Positions 27,021 through 36,869 of a stretch of DNA of 64,000 bases are shown one piece after another. A model generated the notes under the pieces. That model saw nothing but the letters and a program-made list of their open reading frames with translations. It had not been told where the DNA came from and did not search any database. This DNA comes from Brumimicrobium sp051745635 (GTDB lineage Bacteria > Bacteroidota > Bacteroidia > Flavobacteriales_D > Crocinitomicaceae), in contig JBNJEH010000006.1 of NCBI GenBank assembly GCA_051745635.1, positions 10,543-74,542 on the forward strand, read 5' to 3'. How positions within the stretch are numbered: position 1 is the stretch's first letter; each line of letters opens with the position of its first letter. The position numbers were made by a program, and so were the translations under genes.

Positions 27021-28481
27021 TTGAGGAAAACATATTACAGACATATTACATTTTTATTGACTCTATTAACGCTGACTTTATCGTATCAATGTCAGCATTC
27101 TCAAACGAAGGAAAGAACGGTAGTAGGGAGTGTCCCGGAAGAAAAACACAATGACCTCAATGACATATTGGAGAATAACAAATTGACTGTTCTTGTCGAA
27201 AACAGTGCGAACAGTTATTTCATTTATCGCGGTCAAAAAATGGGTTTAGAATATGAGATCCTCAATGAATTTGCCCGTGAAATTGGAGTGAAACTTCACA
27301 TCAAAATTGTCAAAGATTTAGATGAAATCACTGAAAAACTCAACGGCGGTGAGGGCGATTTAATTTCATGTAATTATACCATAACCAAGGACCGAAGAAA
27401 GAAAATCGATTTTTCTACACCTTATATACGTACCTCTCAAGTGCTCGTTCAACGCAAACCAGAAGACTGGAGGGAACGCAGAAAGAGAGAATGGGAAAAA
27501 GATCTTATACGCGATCCGGCAGAACTCGCTCAAAAAGAAATACACGTCTGGAAAAACTCGAGCTATTACGATCGCCTCATCAATCTGCAAAATGAATTGG
27601 GTGACACCATTTTTCTGCAACCGCTCGATGGAAATGTCATCCCGGAAGATGTCATCGAAATGGTGGCCAATGATTTTATCGACTATACTGTTACGGATAG
27701 AAACGTAGCATTGCTCAATCAGCGATTCTTCCCCGACATTGATGCAGAGCTGGAATTGAGTGTAAAGCAAAAGATTGCCTTTGGTGTGCGAAAGAGTAGT
27801 CCTATCTTGCGCAAAAAACTCAATGCGTGGTTAGATGACTTCATGAAAACTTCAACATACAGATACATCAAACACAAGTACTTGAATATCTCGCAATTTT
27901 CGAGAAAATCTAAAAACCAGTATTCTTCAATCGGTGGTAACAAAATATCTCCTTATGATGACATCATCAAAAATGTCGCCACGGAATACAACTGGGACTG
28001 GCGACTCATCGCCGCCTTGATGTTTCAGGAATCTAAATTTCGCTTAAAACAAGAATCGTGGGCGGGTGCCTATGGTCTCATGCAATTCATGCCCAGCGTA
28101 GGACCGGCATACGGTGTATTCCCGGATTCTCCGCCGATTGTGCAAATAAAAGGTGGTGCTAAAAAACTCGCTGACGATTACAGCCAGTGGGAAACGATTC
28201 CAGATAGTCTTCAACGATTAAAATTTACGATTGCAACCTACAATGCCGGACGCGGTCATATTTTAGATGCTCAGCGCCTCGCTAAGAAATACGGCAAAGA
28301 TCCTTTGGTGTGGGACGAAAACGTCGAAGTCTTTATTCAGCGACTTTCGCAACCGAAGTACTATCACGATCCCAAATGTTATTACGGTTACCTGAGAGGG
28401 ACGGAGACGTACAATTACGTGCGGGATATCTTCATACGCTATGACGAATACCAATCGGCATTTCCCGGCGAAGAGGTATAA
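27021..28481 (+). CDS. mltF: Membrane-bound lytic transglycosylase MltF-like
   Basis: A 486-residue murein-cleaving lipoprotein. The N-terminus has a hydrophobic stretch ending LSYQC (possible lipobox, Cys24). Next comes an SBP_bac_3-type periplasmic binding domain (about 55-285; LEYEILNEFAREIGVKL, CNYTITKDRRKKIDFSTPY), then an SLT goose-lysozyme-like domain (about 310-440) with the catalytic Glu in ALMFQESKF and AGAYGLMQFMPSVG. The start is a TTG at 27021, since no upstream ATG is in frame. A strong hairpin terminator follows the stop. Confidence 0.9.
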   Translation: MRKTYYRHITFLLTLLTLTLSYQCQHSQTKERTVVGSVPEEKHNDLNDILENNKLTVLVENSANSYFIYRGQKMGLEYEILNEFAREIGVKLHIKIVKDLDEITEKLNGGEGDLISCNYTITKDRRKKIDFSTPYIRTSQVLVQRKPEDWRERRKREWEKDLIRDPAELAQKEIHVWKNSSYYDRLINLQNELGDTIFLQPLDGNVIPEDVIEMVANDFIDYTVTDRNVALLNQRFFPDIDAELELSVKQKIAFGVRKSSPILRKKLNAWLDDFMKTSTYRYIKHKYLNISQFSRKSKNQYSSIGGNKISPYDDIIKNVATEYNWDWRLIAALMFQESKFRLKQESWAGAYGLMQFMPSVGPAYGVFPDSPPIVQIKGGAKKLADDYSQWETIPDSLQRLKFTIATYNAGRGHILDAQRLAKKYGKDPLVWDENVEVFIQRLSQPKYYHDPKCYYGYLRGTETYNYVRDIFIRYDEYQSAFPGEEV

Positions 28482-28485
28482 AAAA

Positions 28486-28512
28486 ATGCCGTTCACAAAA
28501 AGCAAACGGCAT
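28486..28512. terminator. Bidirectional hairpin terminator
   Basis: ATGCCGTT (28486-28493) and AACGGCAT (28505-28512) are exact inverted repeats with an A-run on the left and T-rich flank, between the convergent mltF and DUF2911 genes. Confidence 0.7.
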
Positions 28513-28536
28513 TCAATACATTTAAATGTTAGCAAA

Positions 28537-29385
28537 TTATTCGGTCTCCCACTCTTCAATTGATGTTTGATTCATTTCAACATATCGCGAATTATCTGCT
28601 TTTTTGGCGCTTTCTAACGATCGTTTTGCTGTTTTAACCGCATTTTCTTTCATGCCTAATTTGTACTCGATAAGCGCCTGCTTTCTCAAATACCAAAAAG
28701 CTTCCTCGCCGCGCATTTCTATAGCTGTTTTGATATATTCCAAGGCTGATTTCAGTTCTTTCTCTGCATTCAAATAGTATGAAGCCGCTCCATAATAATC
28801 GCGCTCATTAATCTCCTCACCCTGCATTGTCGCTAAAATACTTTCCTCTGTAAGTTTTTCCGTCGGAAACTCCATCGGAAGGACAATTTTAGACGATTCC
28901 CAGGCGATAAAGAAATCGCACGTCTTCGTCGTAAGCTCTTCAAAGCCCAGTGTCAACGACTCCACTTGTTCAACATCCTGTACTTCCGCTTCCAGTGTCG
29001 CCACGACTTTACTTTCGTCCCATTCATCAGGTACACCCCAATTCTCCGTTTTACTGTACAGATAAATTTTCCAAGACTTCTTATCGGGACGCGCATAGAC
29101 CGCATACGTTCCAGCTGCTACAGCTTCACCAGCTATAGTTGCCTCTGTTGACAAGGAAATTGTCGTGTTTTTGTTGGCTCCTAATCGCCATAATTCCCCG
29201 TAAGTAAGAAGCGAACCAAAAATCTCACGATCGCGCACTGATGGTCGCGAGTATTCGATTTCTACTTCCGATAGACCGATGGTTTGTTCTACTTCTGCCT
29301 CAGGACTTAAGGCAGGAACCTGAACCTGAGCACTCCCGTAGGAGGCCGTCAATAATAATCCTAATATTCCAATAATTCTCTTCAT
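28537..29385 (-). CDS. DUF2911 domain protein
   Basis: A 282-residue exported protein. A signal peptide (MKRIIGILGLLLTASYGSAQ) is followed by the DUF2911 domain with its markers VEIEYSRPSVRDREIFG, WRLGANKNTTISLS and AGTYAVYARP. The last 90 residues are helical and TPR-like. The frame extends 49 codons upstream to 29532, but that start lacks a signal peptide. DUF2911 proteins are widespread in Bacteroidota; their function is not established. Confidence 0.88.
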   Translation of the reverse strand: MKRIIGILGLLLTASYGSAQVQVPALSPEAEVEQTIGLSEVEIEYSRPSVRDREIFGSLLTYGELWRLGANKNTTISLSTEATIAGEAVAAGTYAVYARPDKKSWKIYLYSKTENWGVPDEWDESKVVATLEAEVQDVEQVESLTLGFEELTTKTCDFFIAWESSKIVLPMEFPTEKLTEESILATMQGEEINERDYYGAASYYLNAEKELKSALEYIKTAIEMRGEEAFWYLRKQALIEYKLGMKENAVKTAKRSLESAKKADNSRYVEMNQTSIEEWETE

Positions 29386-29647
29386 AATGTTACATTTTTT
29401 ATCATCGTAAATGTAAGAGTTTATCAAACACAGAAAACAATGAATCAAATTTTTCGAGGCGATTAATTCCATCAAACAAAAACTGTTGTAAATATCTCTT
29501 GAAAACGTCCTTATTGTGACAATTTTCGGCAAATATATCCCTTAACCCTCCTTTTAACATTTACATACACCGTTCAGCAAAGTCATTTTTATTTACAAGA
29601 AGAAAGCTTTAAATTTAGAGCGCTAAATTTTGTTAAATTATTTTAAT

Positions 29648-32600
29648 ATGATCAGTAGATTATTACCCTTCTTTATTTTAATCCTTGGATTACTCAATTT
29701 TTCGTTTGGACAGAACGCTGATTCAGAGAAACCTTACATTTCCAATCAAGTCATTGTTCGGATGCAGGACGGTCATGATCCTTATTTAGTCGAAAGACAA
29801 ATGCCGCAGCACTTCGGCGTAAAATTGGAGCGCGTGCTTTCGAAGCGGACAGACATTTGGTTGTTCGAATTTGACGATGAAGAAACAGACGTCCCCGGTG
29901 TTCTATCTGAAATGAAAAATATACCGGAAGTATTTTTGGCTCAAGCCAATCACGAAGTTCAAATGCGGGTAGCTCCCAATGATCCCGATTACGGAAACCA
30001 GTGGCAACACCAAAACATTGATTCTGAGCTCGCCTGGGATACGACCACGGGGGGAACAACGGCTAACGGCGATGATGTGGTTGTTTGTGTTATTGAATCA
30101 GCTGATGTTATGGGACATCCCGACTTGCAGAATAATCACTGGATCAATACGAATGAGACGCCCAATGATGGTGTCGACAACGATGGCAATGGCTACGTTG
30201 ATGATTACAACGGATGGAATGCTCAAAGTAATGACGACAATATCGGTTCGGGGAACCACGGAACAGCTGTGGCCGGAATGATAGGTGCACAGGGTGATAA
30301 CGGTCAGGGTGTTGCTGGAGCCAACTGGAATGTCAAAATCATGGTCGTTGCGGGACACACCCCACTGACTGAGGCTAACGTTATTGCTGCTTATGACTAT
30401 CCACTAAATGCCCGTACGATCTGGAATCAGAGTAATGGAGCTGACGGTGCCTTTGTTGTGGCAACGAATGCTTCATGGGGTATTGATCAGGCGGATCCAT
30501 CCAACTACCCGATTTGGTGTAGTTTTTATGATGACCTGGGGCAAGCTGGTATTCTGAATTGTGGCGCTACAACGAACAGCAGCTATGACGTCGATGTTCA
30601 AGGTGATATGCCTACAGGATGTGCCTCTGATTATATGGTTGGCGTGACAGCTACGGATGACACAGATCAAATTACATTTGCCGGTTATGGTGATCAGACA
30701 ATAGATGTAGCTGCACCGGGAGATAACATCTACACTACTGACGGGAATGGTGGGTACAGCTATACGAATGGAACCTCGTTTGCGAGTCCCCTGACAGCAG
30801 GAGTTATTGGATTGATGTACAGTATTCCCTGCCCCAATTTCATGTCATTAGTGCAATCGGATCCCCAGGGAACTGCAGATATGGTTAAATCCGCCCTCAT
30901 GAATGGTGTAGATCAATCTACACACCTGCAATCGAGAACAGTTTCCGGTGGTAGAATCAATGCAAAAAACTCCATTGACCTGTTAATGAATCAAACGTGT
31001 AGCTCCTGTACTCCACCGCAGAATCTAACGACAAACTCAGTGAACGATTTTGATGCCACTATAGCATACGATGATGTTCCCGATGCCAATAGCTACGATA
31101 TTTTCATTCAGGAAGAAGGGTCTGGAAATTGGTCCGGTTATAATACCTCGAATTTATCCTACACTTTCAATGGACTCACATCCTGTACAACTTATGAAGT
31201 GTACATTGAATCAGATTGCGGAAATGACACGAGTTCTGCTTCCGACACGCTTACATTTACTACAACGGGATGTGGAAACTGTATTGAACTGCCTTATTGC
31301 GGCACTGGAACTGATGCAGATCCTGCCGATACATTCACGGTGCACTCGCCAGCTGCCATCGCCGGAGATTACAATTTCGACGGAACCAATGGCTGGGGAG
31401 GAGATTTGAGTCAACTTTTCGCTTACGGAGAACTCGTACTTGTCGATGACGGCACAGCTGCAGGTGATGAGGGATGTAACGCGCTGGTAAACGGAGCTGC
31501 GATTGACGACAATATCGCTGTGGCCATGCGGGGGAATTGCACCTTTACGAGTAAAGCACTCAACGCACAAAACGCAGGAGCTCGCGGTATTGTGATTATC
31601 AACGACGATCCAAATGGAACGATTGTCATGGGGGGATCTGATCCCAATGTAACCATCCCTGCCATTATGATCAGTCAGGCAGACGGGAATGCCATTCTCC
31701 AGGAAATCAATGGAGGAAACAGCCCTATGGCACTCATGGGATCTCAAAATGAATGGATCGAATCGATGGAAATTGATGGAAACCTCGTGACCAGCGGTGA
31801 TGATAATGGTTACCGTCCGCCAGACCTGTCTCCTATCACATTGAATATTGGTCAGAGCGTGCCATTTACTATGACGCCAGGTTTTAATGATGGACAACCT
31901 TTACCTGAGTATACGCGTATATGGCTCGACCTCGATCAAAGTGGTACTTTCGATACGGGAGAGCTTATTTACGATCAGGGCAATACCAGTCAGGGTGCCT
32001 TAACTGATGTCATGAATATTCCCGGCACGGCAACACCTGGAAATACCAGAATGCGCGTTCAAATGGCCTATCAGGGTTACGGTGCCGATCCGCTCCCTGC
32101 TGCTTGCGGAAACTTTACATCCGGTGAAGTCGAAGATTATTGTGTAGAATTGACTTCTGGTACAGCTTGTAACATGAATGTTGCCAGCACTGTTGAAGAC
32201 CCGAAATGTTCTGAAGCGCAAGATGGATCCATCAGCTTAAATGTTTCTGGTGGTACACCAGGTTACACCTACCAATGGAACAACGGAGCTGGAAATGTCA
32301 GTTCTATCAATAACCTCAACGCGGGAACTTATGATGTGACAATTACTGATGGCAGTGGATGTGATACGACCATCAGCTATTCCCTCAATTATTCAGTTAC
32401 AAACATACAAATCAACGGTAATATTACTGACCCTAGCTGTGCAGGACAAAACGACGGTTCAATAACGGCGAATGCCACTGGAAGTACAAACTTCTCCTAT
32501 CAGTGGCTCAATGGACCTGCTACGGCGCAATACAACAATCTCGATGCGGGAACGTATGAAGTCACGGCAACGGACACCTACGGCTGTTCCGCGACTGAAA

Positions 32601-33346
32601 ACTTTACTTTGGATTACAGTGTGAACCTCTCAATGACAGAAACACTCGTCCAGCCAACTTGCGATGATACCCAGGATGGTGAAATAAGCGTCGGTGTCTC
32701 TGGTGGTACAAACGTATCCTATCAATGGAATGGTGGCCCGGCCTCCTCGACCTGGAGTGGACTTGGAAATGGAACATATACCGTAACTGCCACGGATGCC
32801 TCAGGATGTCAAATTACGGAATCGTATACACTCGTTGCAAATCCCGACACCCCCGCTGCTGGATTCAATACGACTACGGACTTCCTCGAAGTCAGTTTCT
32901 TCAATTTGACTACGAACGCCAACAGTTACGAATGGGATTTCGGCGATGGGAATACGTCAACGGATTTTAACCCGACGCATACCTACGCAGAACCTGGAAC
33001 GTACACCGTTTGCCTCACAGCAATTGGCGATTGTGAAGAGTCTGTAGTCTGTAAAGAAATGATTGTCTCAGAAGATGACGCCAGCTTAAATCAGGAGTCC
33101 TGGGAGGACGCTGTGGTCGTTTACCCCAACCCTTCCAGCGGTGATGTTCACTTCGCGATTACATCAACAGAAGCCAATAGTATCGTCATCTTTGATGCTA
33201 CGGGCAAAGAAGTGGCGCAAACAGAGGTGGTCGAGAAAGAAACGACGATTTCGACGACACAATGGAACAACGGGATTTATTATTTCCATATCCAAAATGC
33301 TGATGGCGAAACTTTATTCACAGACCGCATCAGTATTGTAAAATAA
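29648..33346 (+). CDS. Large secreted S8 (subtilisin-like) peptidase with FN3, PA, GEVED, SprB-like and PKD domains and T9SS type A tail
   Basis: A 1232-residue exported protein. Order: signal peptide (ends NFSFGQ), propeptide region, S8 domain (about 130-440), FN3 (about 455-545), protease-associated domain (about 570-700), GEVED domain (about 720-835, ending SGEVEDYCVEL), three SprB-like repeats (about 845-1070), PKD (YEWDFGDGNTST) and a type A sorting tail (VVYPNPSSGDVHF). His204 (GNHGTAVAG) and Ser377 (GTSFASP) are present, but the usual catalytic Asp is Glu150 (VVCVIESADV). A TTG six codons upstream is less likely than the ATG used here. Confidence 0.9.
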   Translation: MISRLLPFFILILGLLNFSFGQNADSEKPYISNQVIVRMQDGHDPYLVERQMPQHFGVKLERVLSKRTDIWLFEFDDEETDVPGVLSEMKNIPEVFLAQANHEVQMRVAPNDPDYGNQWQHQNIDSELAWDTTTGGTTANGDDVVVCVIESADVMGHPDLQNNHWINTNETPNDGVDNDGNGYVDDYNGWNAQSNDDNIGSGNHGTAVAGMIGAQGDNGQGVAGANWNVKIMVVAGHTPLTEANVIAAYDYPLNARTIWNQSNGADGAFVVATNASWGIDQADPSNYPIWCSFYDDLGQAGILNCGATTNSSYDVDVQGDMPTGCASDYMVGVTATDDTDQITFAGYGDQTIDVAAPGDNIYTTDGNGGYSYTNGTSFASPLTAGVIGLMYSIPCPNFMSLVQSDPQGTADMVKSALMNGVDQSTHLQSRTVSGGRINAKNSIDLLMNQTCSSCTPPQNLTTNSVNDFDATIAYDDVPDANSYDIFIQEEGSGNWSGYNTSNLSYTFNGLTSCTTYEVYIESDCGNDTSSASDTLTFTTTGCGNCIELPYCGTGTDADPADTFTVHSPAAIAGDYNFDGTNGWGGDLSQLFAYGELVLVDDGTAAGDEGCNALVNGAAIDDNIAVAMRGNCTFTSKALNAQNAGARGIVIINDDPNGTIVMGGSDPNVTIPAIMISQADGNAILQEINGGNSPMALMGSQNEWIESMEIDGNLVTSGDDNGYRPPDLSPITLNIGQSVPFTMTPGFNDGQPLPEYTRIWLDLDQSGTFDTGELIYDQGNTSQGALTDVMNIPGTATPGNTRMRVQMAYQGYGADPLPAACGNFTSGEVEDYCVELTSGTACNMNVASTVEDPKCSEAQDGSISLNVSGGTPGYTYQWNNGAGNVSSINNLNAGTYDVTITDGSGCDTTISYSLNYSVTNIQINGNITDPSCAGQNDGSITANATGSTNFSYQWLNGPATAQYNNLDAGTYEVTATDTYGCSATENFTLDYSVNLSMTETLVQPTCDDTQDGEISVGVSGGTNVSYQWNGGPASSTWSGLGNGTYTVTATDASGCQITESYTLVANPDTPAAGFNTTTDFLEVSFFNLTTNANSYEWDFGDGNTSTDFNPTHTYAEPGTYTVCLTAIGDCEESVVCKEMIVSEDDASLNQESWEDAVVVYPNPSSGDVHFAITSTEANSIVIFDATGKEVAQTEVVEKETTISTTQWNNGIYYFHIQNADGETLFTDRISIVK

Positions 33347-33367
33347 TCTCAAACGCTATTAAAGGAA

Positions 33368-33398
33368 AAGGCTGAATCTGCGGGTTCAGCCTTTTTTT
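33368..33398 (+). terminator. Rho-independent terminator of the S8 peptidase gene
   Basis: AAGGCTGAA (33368-33376) and TTCAGCCTT (33385-33393) form a perfect nine-pair stem with an eight-base loop, followed by a T run. Confidence 0.85.
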
Positions 33399-33534
33399 GT
33401 GTGATGGTGTTCACGATTGAGGGCATAATTCAATTGGTTTGAATCTAATCGGACTTCTAAATGAATATCTGCTTTCACCTTTTGATCGTTGGATCATTTA
33501 CAAATAATATACAAATCCTTCAGTCATGTTCTTA

Positions 33535-35256
33535 TCAGTCTGGAAGGATTCGAAAAACAGGAATTCTCAGATGTTCGCGTTCGTGATAAGGCGAGTTTTC
33601 GTAAATGTACTGCAGTTGTGCACGGCGATTCGAAGCAAAATCTTCATCATTTGCAACTTTTTTTTCAAAGCGTTCCCTCAGTGTATCGTTTTGATTCAAA
33701 TATTCAACGGCCAGCTCTTCAAAAACATAGGGTGAAAAATGCTCTTTTTGCTGAAGATAACTGTCGAAAAAATTCCAGGCAAAATAACTGTCGCGATATT
33801 CAGGTGAGAGTACATGAGCTAAAAATCGCTTGTTTCTGGGTTGAACTCTAATCATGACATCCCCCTTTTTGAATGCAACTTTATTCCGCACCGTTCGCTT
33901 AACGATTTCATAATGCAAAAAATGTCCCTCATAAGGAGAAGAAGTAGTCTGCCATTCCTTCATGTAATCTACTTCTACATCAAGAATCGCATCTTTATCG
34001 ACAGAAGTCATTTCAATACCATTTGATGCCAGTCGTTCAATTACCTCCTTCTCTTGTCTTCCAACTATATAGAATTTCGGTACGACAAGTGAATCTGTGG
34101 GGTGCATTTTATGAAACCATGGTATTTTTCGCTCAAAAGGTTGTGCTTTGTCATATAACAACCGGTCGGCGTCGGCAAAAGCACTTTTTTCATTCCTCCA
34201 CTCATACCCCTTGAAGCTCAAGCTATCAGGAATACTATCCAACACAAAATTTGAAGGAAAATAATCTTGAAGTGCGTCATAACTAAAGGCCTTTCTACGC
34301 GCTTCTTCAACAAGTTCACCCTGGGACGTGGCAAAACCAATTATTTCCAGGATAAAAGCATAAGTCGATCGCACACGTTCCTCAAAAGCTTTGAGCATGT
34401 GCGTTTCGGTCGTAAAGCTGATGGTATGAAATAAATCTGCATACCCCATGGAATAGCGCGGGGTAGCATTGAACTTGGTCAACCCATCCCCTGGCGTTCT
34501 TCCTTTAAGATTGACATAACGAAATGGCTCATAGTCCCATTTTTTCGGTAATTCTTTATGGAGGTGAGGGAGAATGCTCTGCTCATATACCTCCTTTAGT
34601 GAAGGCGCTAATTTCTCCAGAATAGGAGTTATATAAGTGAGGGTATACTGATAATCTGCTCCGTTGCTCGTATGCGTATCAATAAATATATCAGGATCAA
34701 GTCCATGGAAAATCTTGGCAAAAGTAAACATATTCTCGCTGTCCATTTTTATAAAATCGCGGTTCAAATCGAGATGTTGTGCATTGCCCCGGAACCCGTG
34801 ATGTTGCGGACCTTTTTGATTCGCACGGCTGTATGCTCCGCGGTTATACATGCCTCCAACATTGTAAGCGGGCACGATCGCCACCACGGGATAATCGTCA
34901 CGAGCAGCCTGGGACATTTTTGAGTAGTCCAGAGCTACTTGCATGGAAGCGTTGATACCACAAGGTTCTCCGGGATGAATACCGTTGTTGATTAATACCG
35001 TCGTCGATTTGCGCGCAACTTCAAACTGACGGGAACTATCGCCTTTCGCATTTAATATACACAGGTAAATTGGAACACCATAGTCACTCTCTCCCATTCG
35101 ATAGAGGGTAATTCCCTCATTTTCGCCGGACAACTGTTGGTAAAAATCAATTAATTCTTCATACGTCGGTGTTTGATTGCCTTCCAATATGGAATCAGAG
35201 GGAAATTGTGCAAAAACGCTGGTACTCAAAATTAAAAGCACTAATAATTGTTTCAT
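33535..35256 (-). CDS. M14 family zinc carboxypeptidase
   Basis: A 573-residue exported metallopeptidase with a signal peptide ending STSVFAQ. The zinc ligands are in NGIHPGEPCG (His94, Glu97) and FIDTHTSNG (His195); the catalytic Glu284 is in FTTETHMLK. Supporting M14 features are the LDLNRDF segment and the arginine in FRGNAQHLDLNR. A C-terminal 230-residue extension of unknown role follows the peptidase domain. It probably trims peptides in the periplasm or outside the cell. It stands alone, 188 bases from the S8 peptidase gene in convergent orientation. Confidence 0.9.
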   Translation of the reverse strand: MKQLLVLLILSTSVFAQFPSDSILEGNQTPTYEELIDFYQQLSGENEGITLYRMGESDYGVPIYLCILNAKGDSSRQFEVARKSTTVLINNGIHPGEPCGINASMQVALDYSKMSQAARDDYPVVAIVPAYNVGGMYNRGAYSRANQKGPQHHGFRGNAQHLDLNRDFIKMDSENMFTFAKIFHGLDPDIFIDTHTSNGADYQYTLTYITPILEKLAPSLKEVYEQSILPHLHKELPKKWDYEPFRYVNLKGRTPGDGLTKFNATPRYSMGYADLFHTISFTTETHMLKAFEERVRSTYAFILEIIGFATSQGELVEEARRKAFSYDALQDYFPSNFVLDSIPDSLSFKGYEWRNEKSAFADADRLLYDKAQPFERKIPWFHKMHPTDSLVVPKFYIVGRQEKEVIERLASNGIEMTSVDKDAILDVEVDYMKEWQTTSSPYEGHFLHYEIVKRTVRNKVAFKKGDVMIRVQPRNKRFLAHVLSPEYRDSYFAWNFFDSYLQQKEHFSPYVFEELAVEYLNQNDTLRERFEKKVANDEDFASNRRAQLQYIYENSPYHEREHLRIPVFRILPD

Positions 35257-35290
35257 TACGCTGTTTTTTGATAAATATTTTGGTTAAAAA

Positions 35291-36112
35291 TTACCCCAGA
35301 GCGACATCCAGCATCATCATAATGACAAAACCGAGAATAAATCCCATGGTGGCAATGTCTGTAAATCGATCCTGTTGCGTCTCCGGAATGACCTCCTCGA
35401 CAACGACGAAAATCATCGCTCCAGCTGCAAAAGCCAAAGCGTAAGGTAACATCGGGGTGAAAAAAGAAACCGCTACAGCGCCCAAAACACCAAATATGGG
35501 TTCCACGACAGCTGACAACTGTCCATACCAAAAACTGCGTCGACGCGTGGCTCCCAACCGACGCATCGGCATTGCTACCGCTATTCCTTCAGGAAAGTTT
35601 TGAATACCAATGCCCATGGCCAACACCACTGCCCCACCGATCGAGGCTTCTGGAACTCCCGCTGCTGCACCGCCAAAAATTACTCCTACAGCCAATCCTT
35701 CGGGAATATTGTGAAGGGTAATCGCCAAAAATAAGAGCGTTGAGCGTCGCCAGGAAGTTTCGAGCCCCTCCTTTTCACTTTCCTTAAAATTGATGTGTAG
35801 GTGTGGTAAAATCTTGTCCAGTCCAAAAATAAACAAAGCACCTAGCACAAAACCGATGGCAGCAGGTATTACTTTTACAAATCCCTCACCTTCTGACATT
35901 TCTATACCCGGGGCGAGCAGGCTCCAGAAACTGGCCGCTACCATCACTCCGCCCGTAAAGCCGAGCATACCATCCAGCAAAGCGCGATTCATGCCTTTAA
36001 AAAAGAACACGAAAGCAGCTCCAAGAGCAGTCAGAAACCAAGTAAATAATGTCGCAATTAAGGCACCGGTGACAGGATGCAATTCTTCAAAAAATGCAAT
36101 GATTGTTTCCAT
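35291..36112 (-). CDS. ZIP family divalent metal transporter
   Basis: A 273-residue inner-membrane transporter with about eight helices. The metal-path motifs are in helices 4 and 5: TLHNIPEGLAVGVIFG and GIQNFPEGIAVAMPMRRLG. A short loop containing HLHINFKESE may bind metal. The family imports zinc, manganese or iron. The stop of the upstream regulator gene (36114) and the start of this gene (36112) are one base apart, so the regulator and transporter form an operon. The specific metal cannot be read from sequence. Confidence 0.9.
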   Translation of the reverse strand: METIIAFFEELHPVTGALIATLFTWFLTALGAAFVFFFKGMNRALLDGMLGFTGGVMVAASFWSLLAPGIEMSEGEGFVKVIPAAIGFVLGALFIFGLDKILPHLHINFKESEKEGLETSWRRSTLLFLAITLHNIPEGLAVGVIFGGAAAGVPEASIGGAVVLAMGIGIQNFPEGIAVAMPMRRLGATRRRSFWYGQLSAVVEPIFGVLGAVAVSFFTPMLPYALAFAAGAMIFVVVEEVIPETQQDRFTDIATMGFILGFVIMMMLDVALG

Positions 36113-36113
36113 T

Positions 36114-36785
36114 TTACTGTTGTTTTTGAACCGTTATTTTTGAGGTCGCTGCAGCAGATAAATTAACCAGTTCTCCGTGAATTTCGATAGCCCGCGAGTC
36201 ATCGAAAGCGTAAATTTCCTTGATCGTTATGCGCGTTCCTATATTAATTTTATAGCGATCCAGAAAGCGTAAAAAAGACGCTGAACTATCGGCAACGCCA
36301 ATGACAACGCCTTCATCGCCAATTTCAAGTTCATTCAACAGGAACGATCGATCCCGCTGAACGATTTCACCGGATTGATCGGGTATAGGATCGCCGTGCG
36401 GATCAAATTTGGGGTAATTCAGAAAAGCGTCCAGTTGATCCGTTAATTTGACAGATTGAATATGCTCGAGTTGTTCGGCGATATCGTGCACCTCATCCCA
36501 GCCAAAATTCAACTTCTCCACTAAAAACGTCTCCCAGAGCCGGTGTTTCCTGATGGTCTTTAATGCCGTTCGCATCCCTTCATTCGTGAGTTCACAGCCC
36601 TTGTATTTCTCGTATTGAATCAGCGACTTTTCCGATAACCGCTTGATCATATCCGTGACCGAACTCGCTTTGGTATCCATCCGTTCAGCCAGTTCATTCG
36701 TTCCAACAGATGCTTGATGATGCTGCTGCAAAGCATAAACTGCCTTGATATAATTTTCTTCACTCTGTGTTAATTGTTCTGCCAT
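36114..36785 (-). CDS. DtxR/MntR family metal-dependent transcriptional regulator
   Basis: A 223-residue regulator. A winged helix-turn-helix at the N-terminus (about 1-70; ENYIKAVYAL, TKASSVTDMIKRLSEK) is followed by a dimerisation and metal-binding domain (RKHRLWETFLVEKL, VHDIAEQLEHIQS, HGDPIPD) and a C-terminal FeoA/SH3-like domain (about 150-223). It probably senses Fe or Mn and controls the ZIP transporter gene that follows it directly. The operator cannot be pinned down from the short AT-rich upstream DNA. Confidence 0.9.
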   Translation of the reverse strand: MAEQLTQSEENYIKAVYALQQHHQASVGTNELAERMDTKASSVTDMIKRLSEKSLIQYEKYKGCELTNEGMRTALKTIRKHRLWETFLVEKLNFGWDEVHDIAEQLEHIQSVKLTDQLDAFLNYPKFDPHGDPIPDQSGEIVQRDRSFLLNELEIGDEGVVIGVADSSASFLRFLDRYKINIGTRITIKEIYAFDDSRAIEIHGELVNLSAAATSKITVQKQQ

Positions 36786-36869
36786 ACAACCAATTCTTAC
36801 GCAAATTTAAATTTTATTTTTAGACAAGACTAAATAACGACAGGGTTTTATCTGAATTCGATTTTTTTT

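Noticed and set aside
31211..31897. Minus-strand open frame of 228 codons inside the S8 peptidase gene
   Set aside because: It is antisense to clearly conserved FN3, PA and GEVED domains, has no recognisable motifs and no start context.
33489..33851. Plus-strand open frame of 120 codons overlapping the M14 gene
   Set aside because: It is antisense to the C-terminal part of the carboxypeptidase gene and has no family resemblance.
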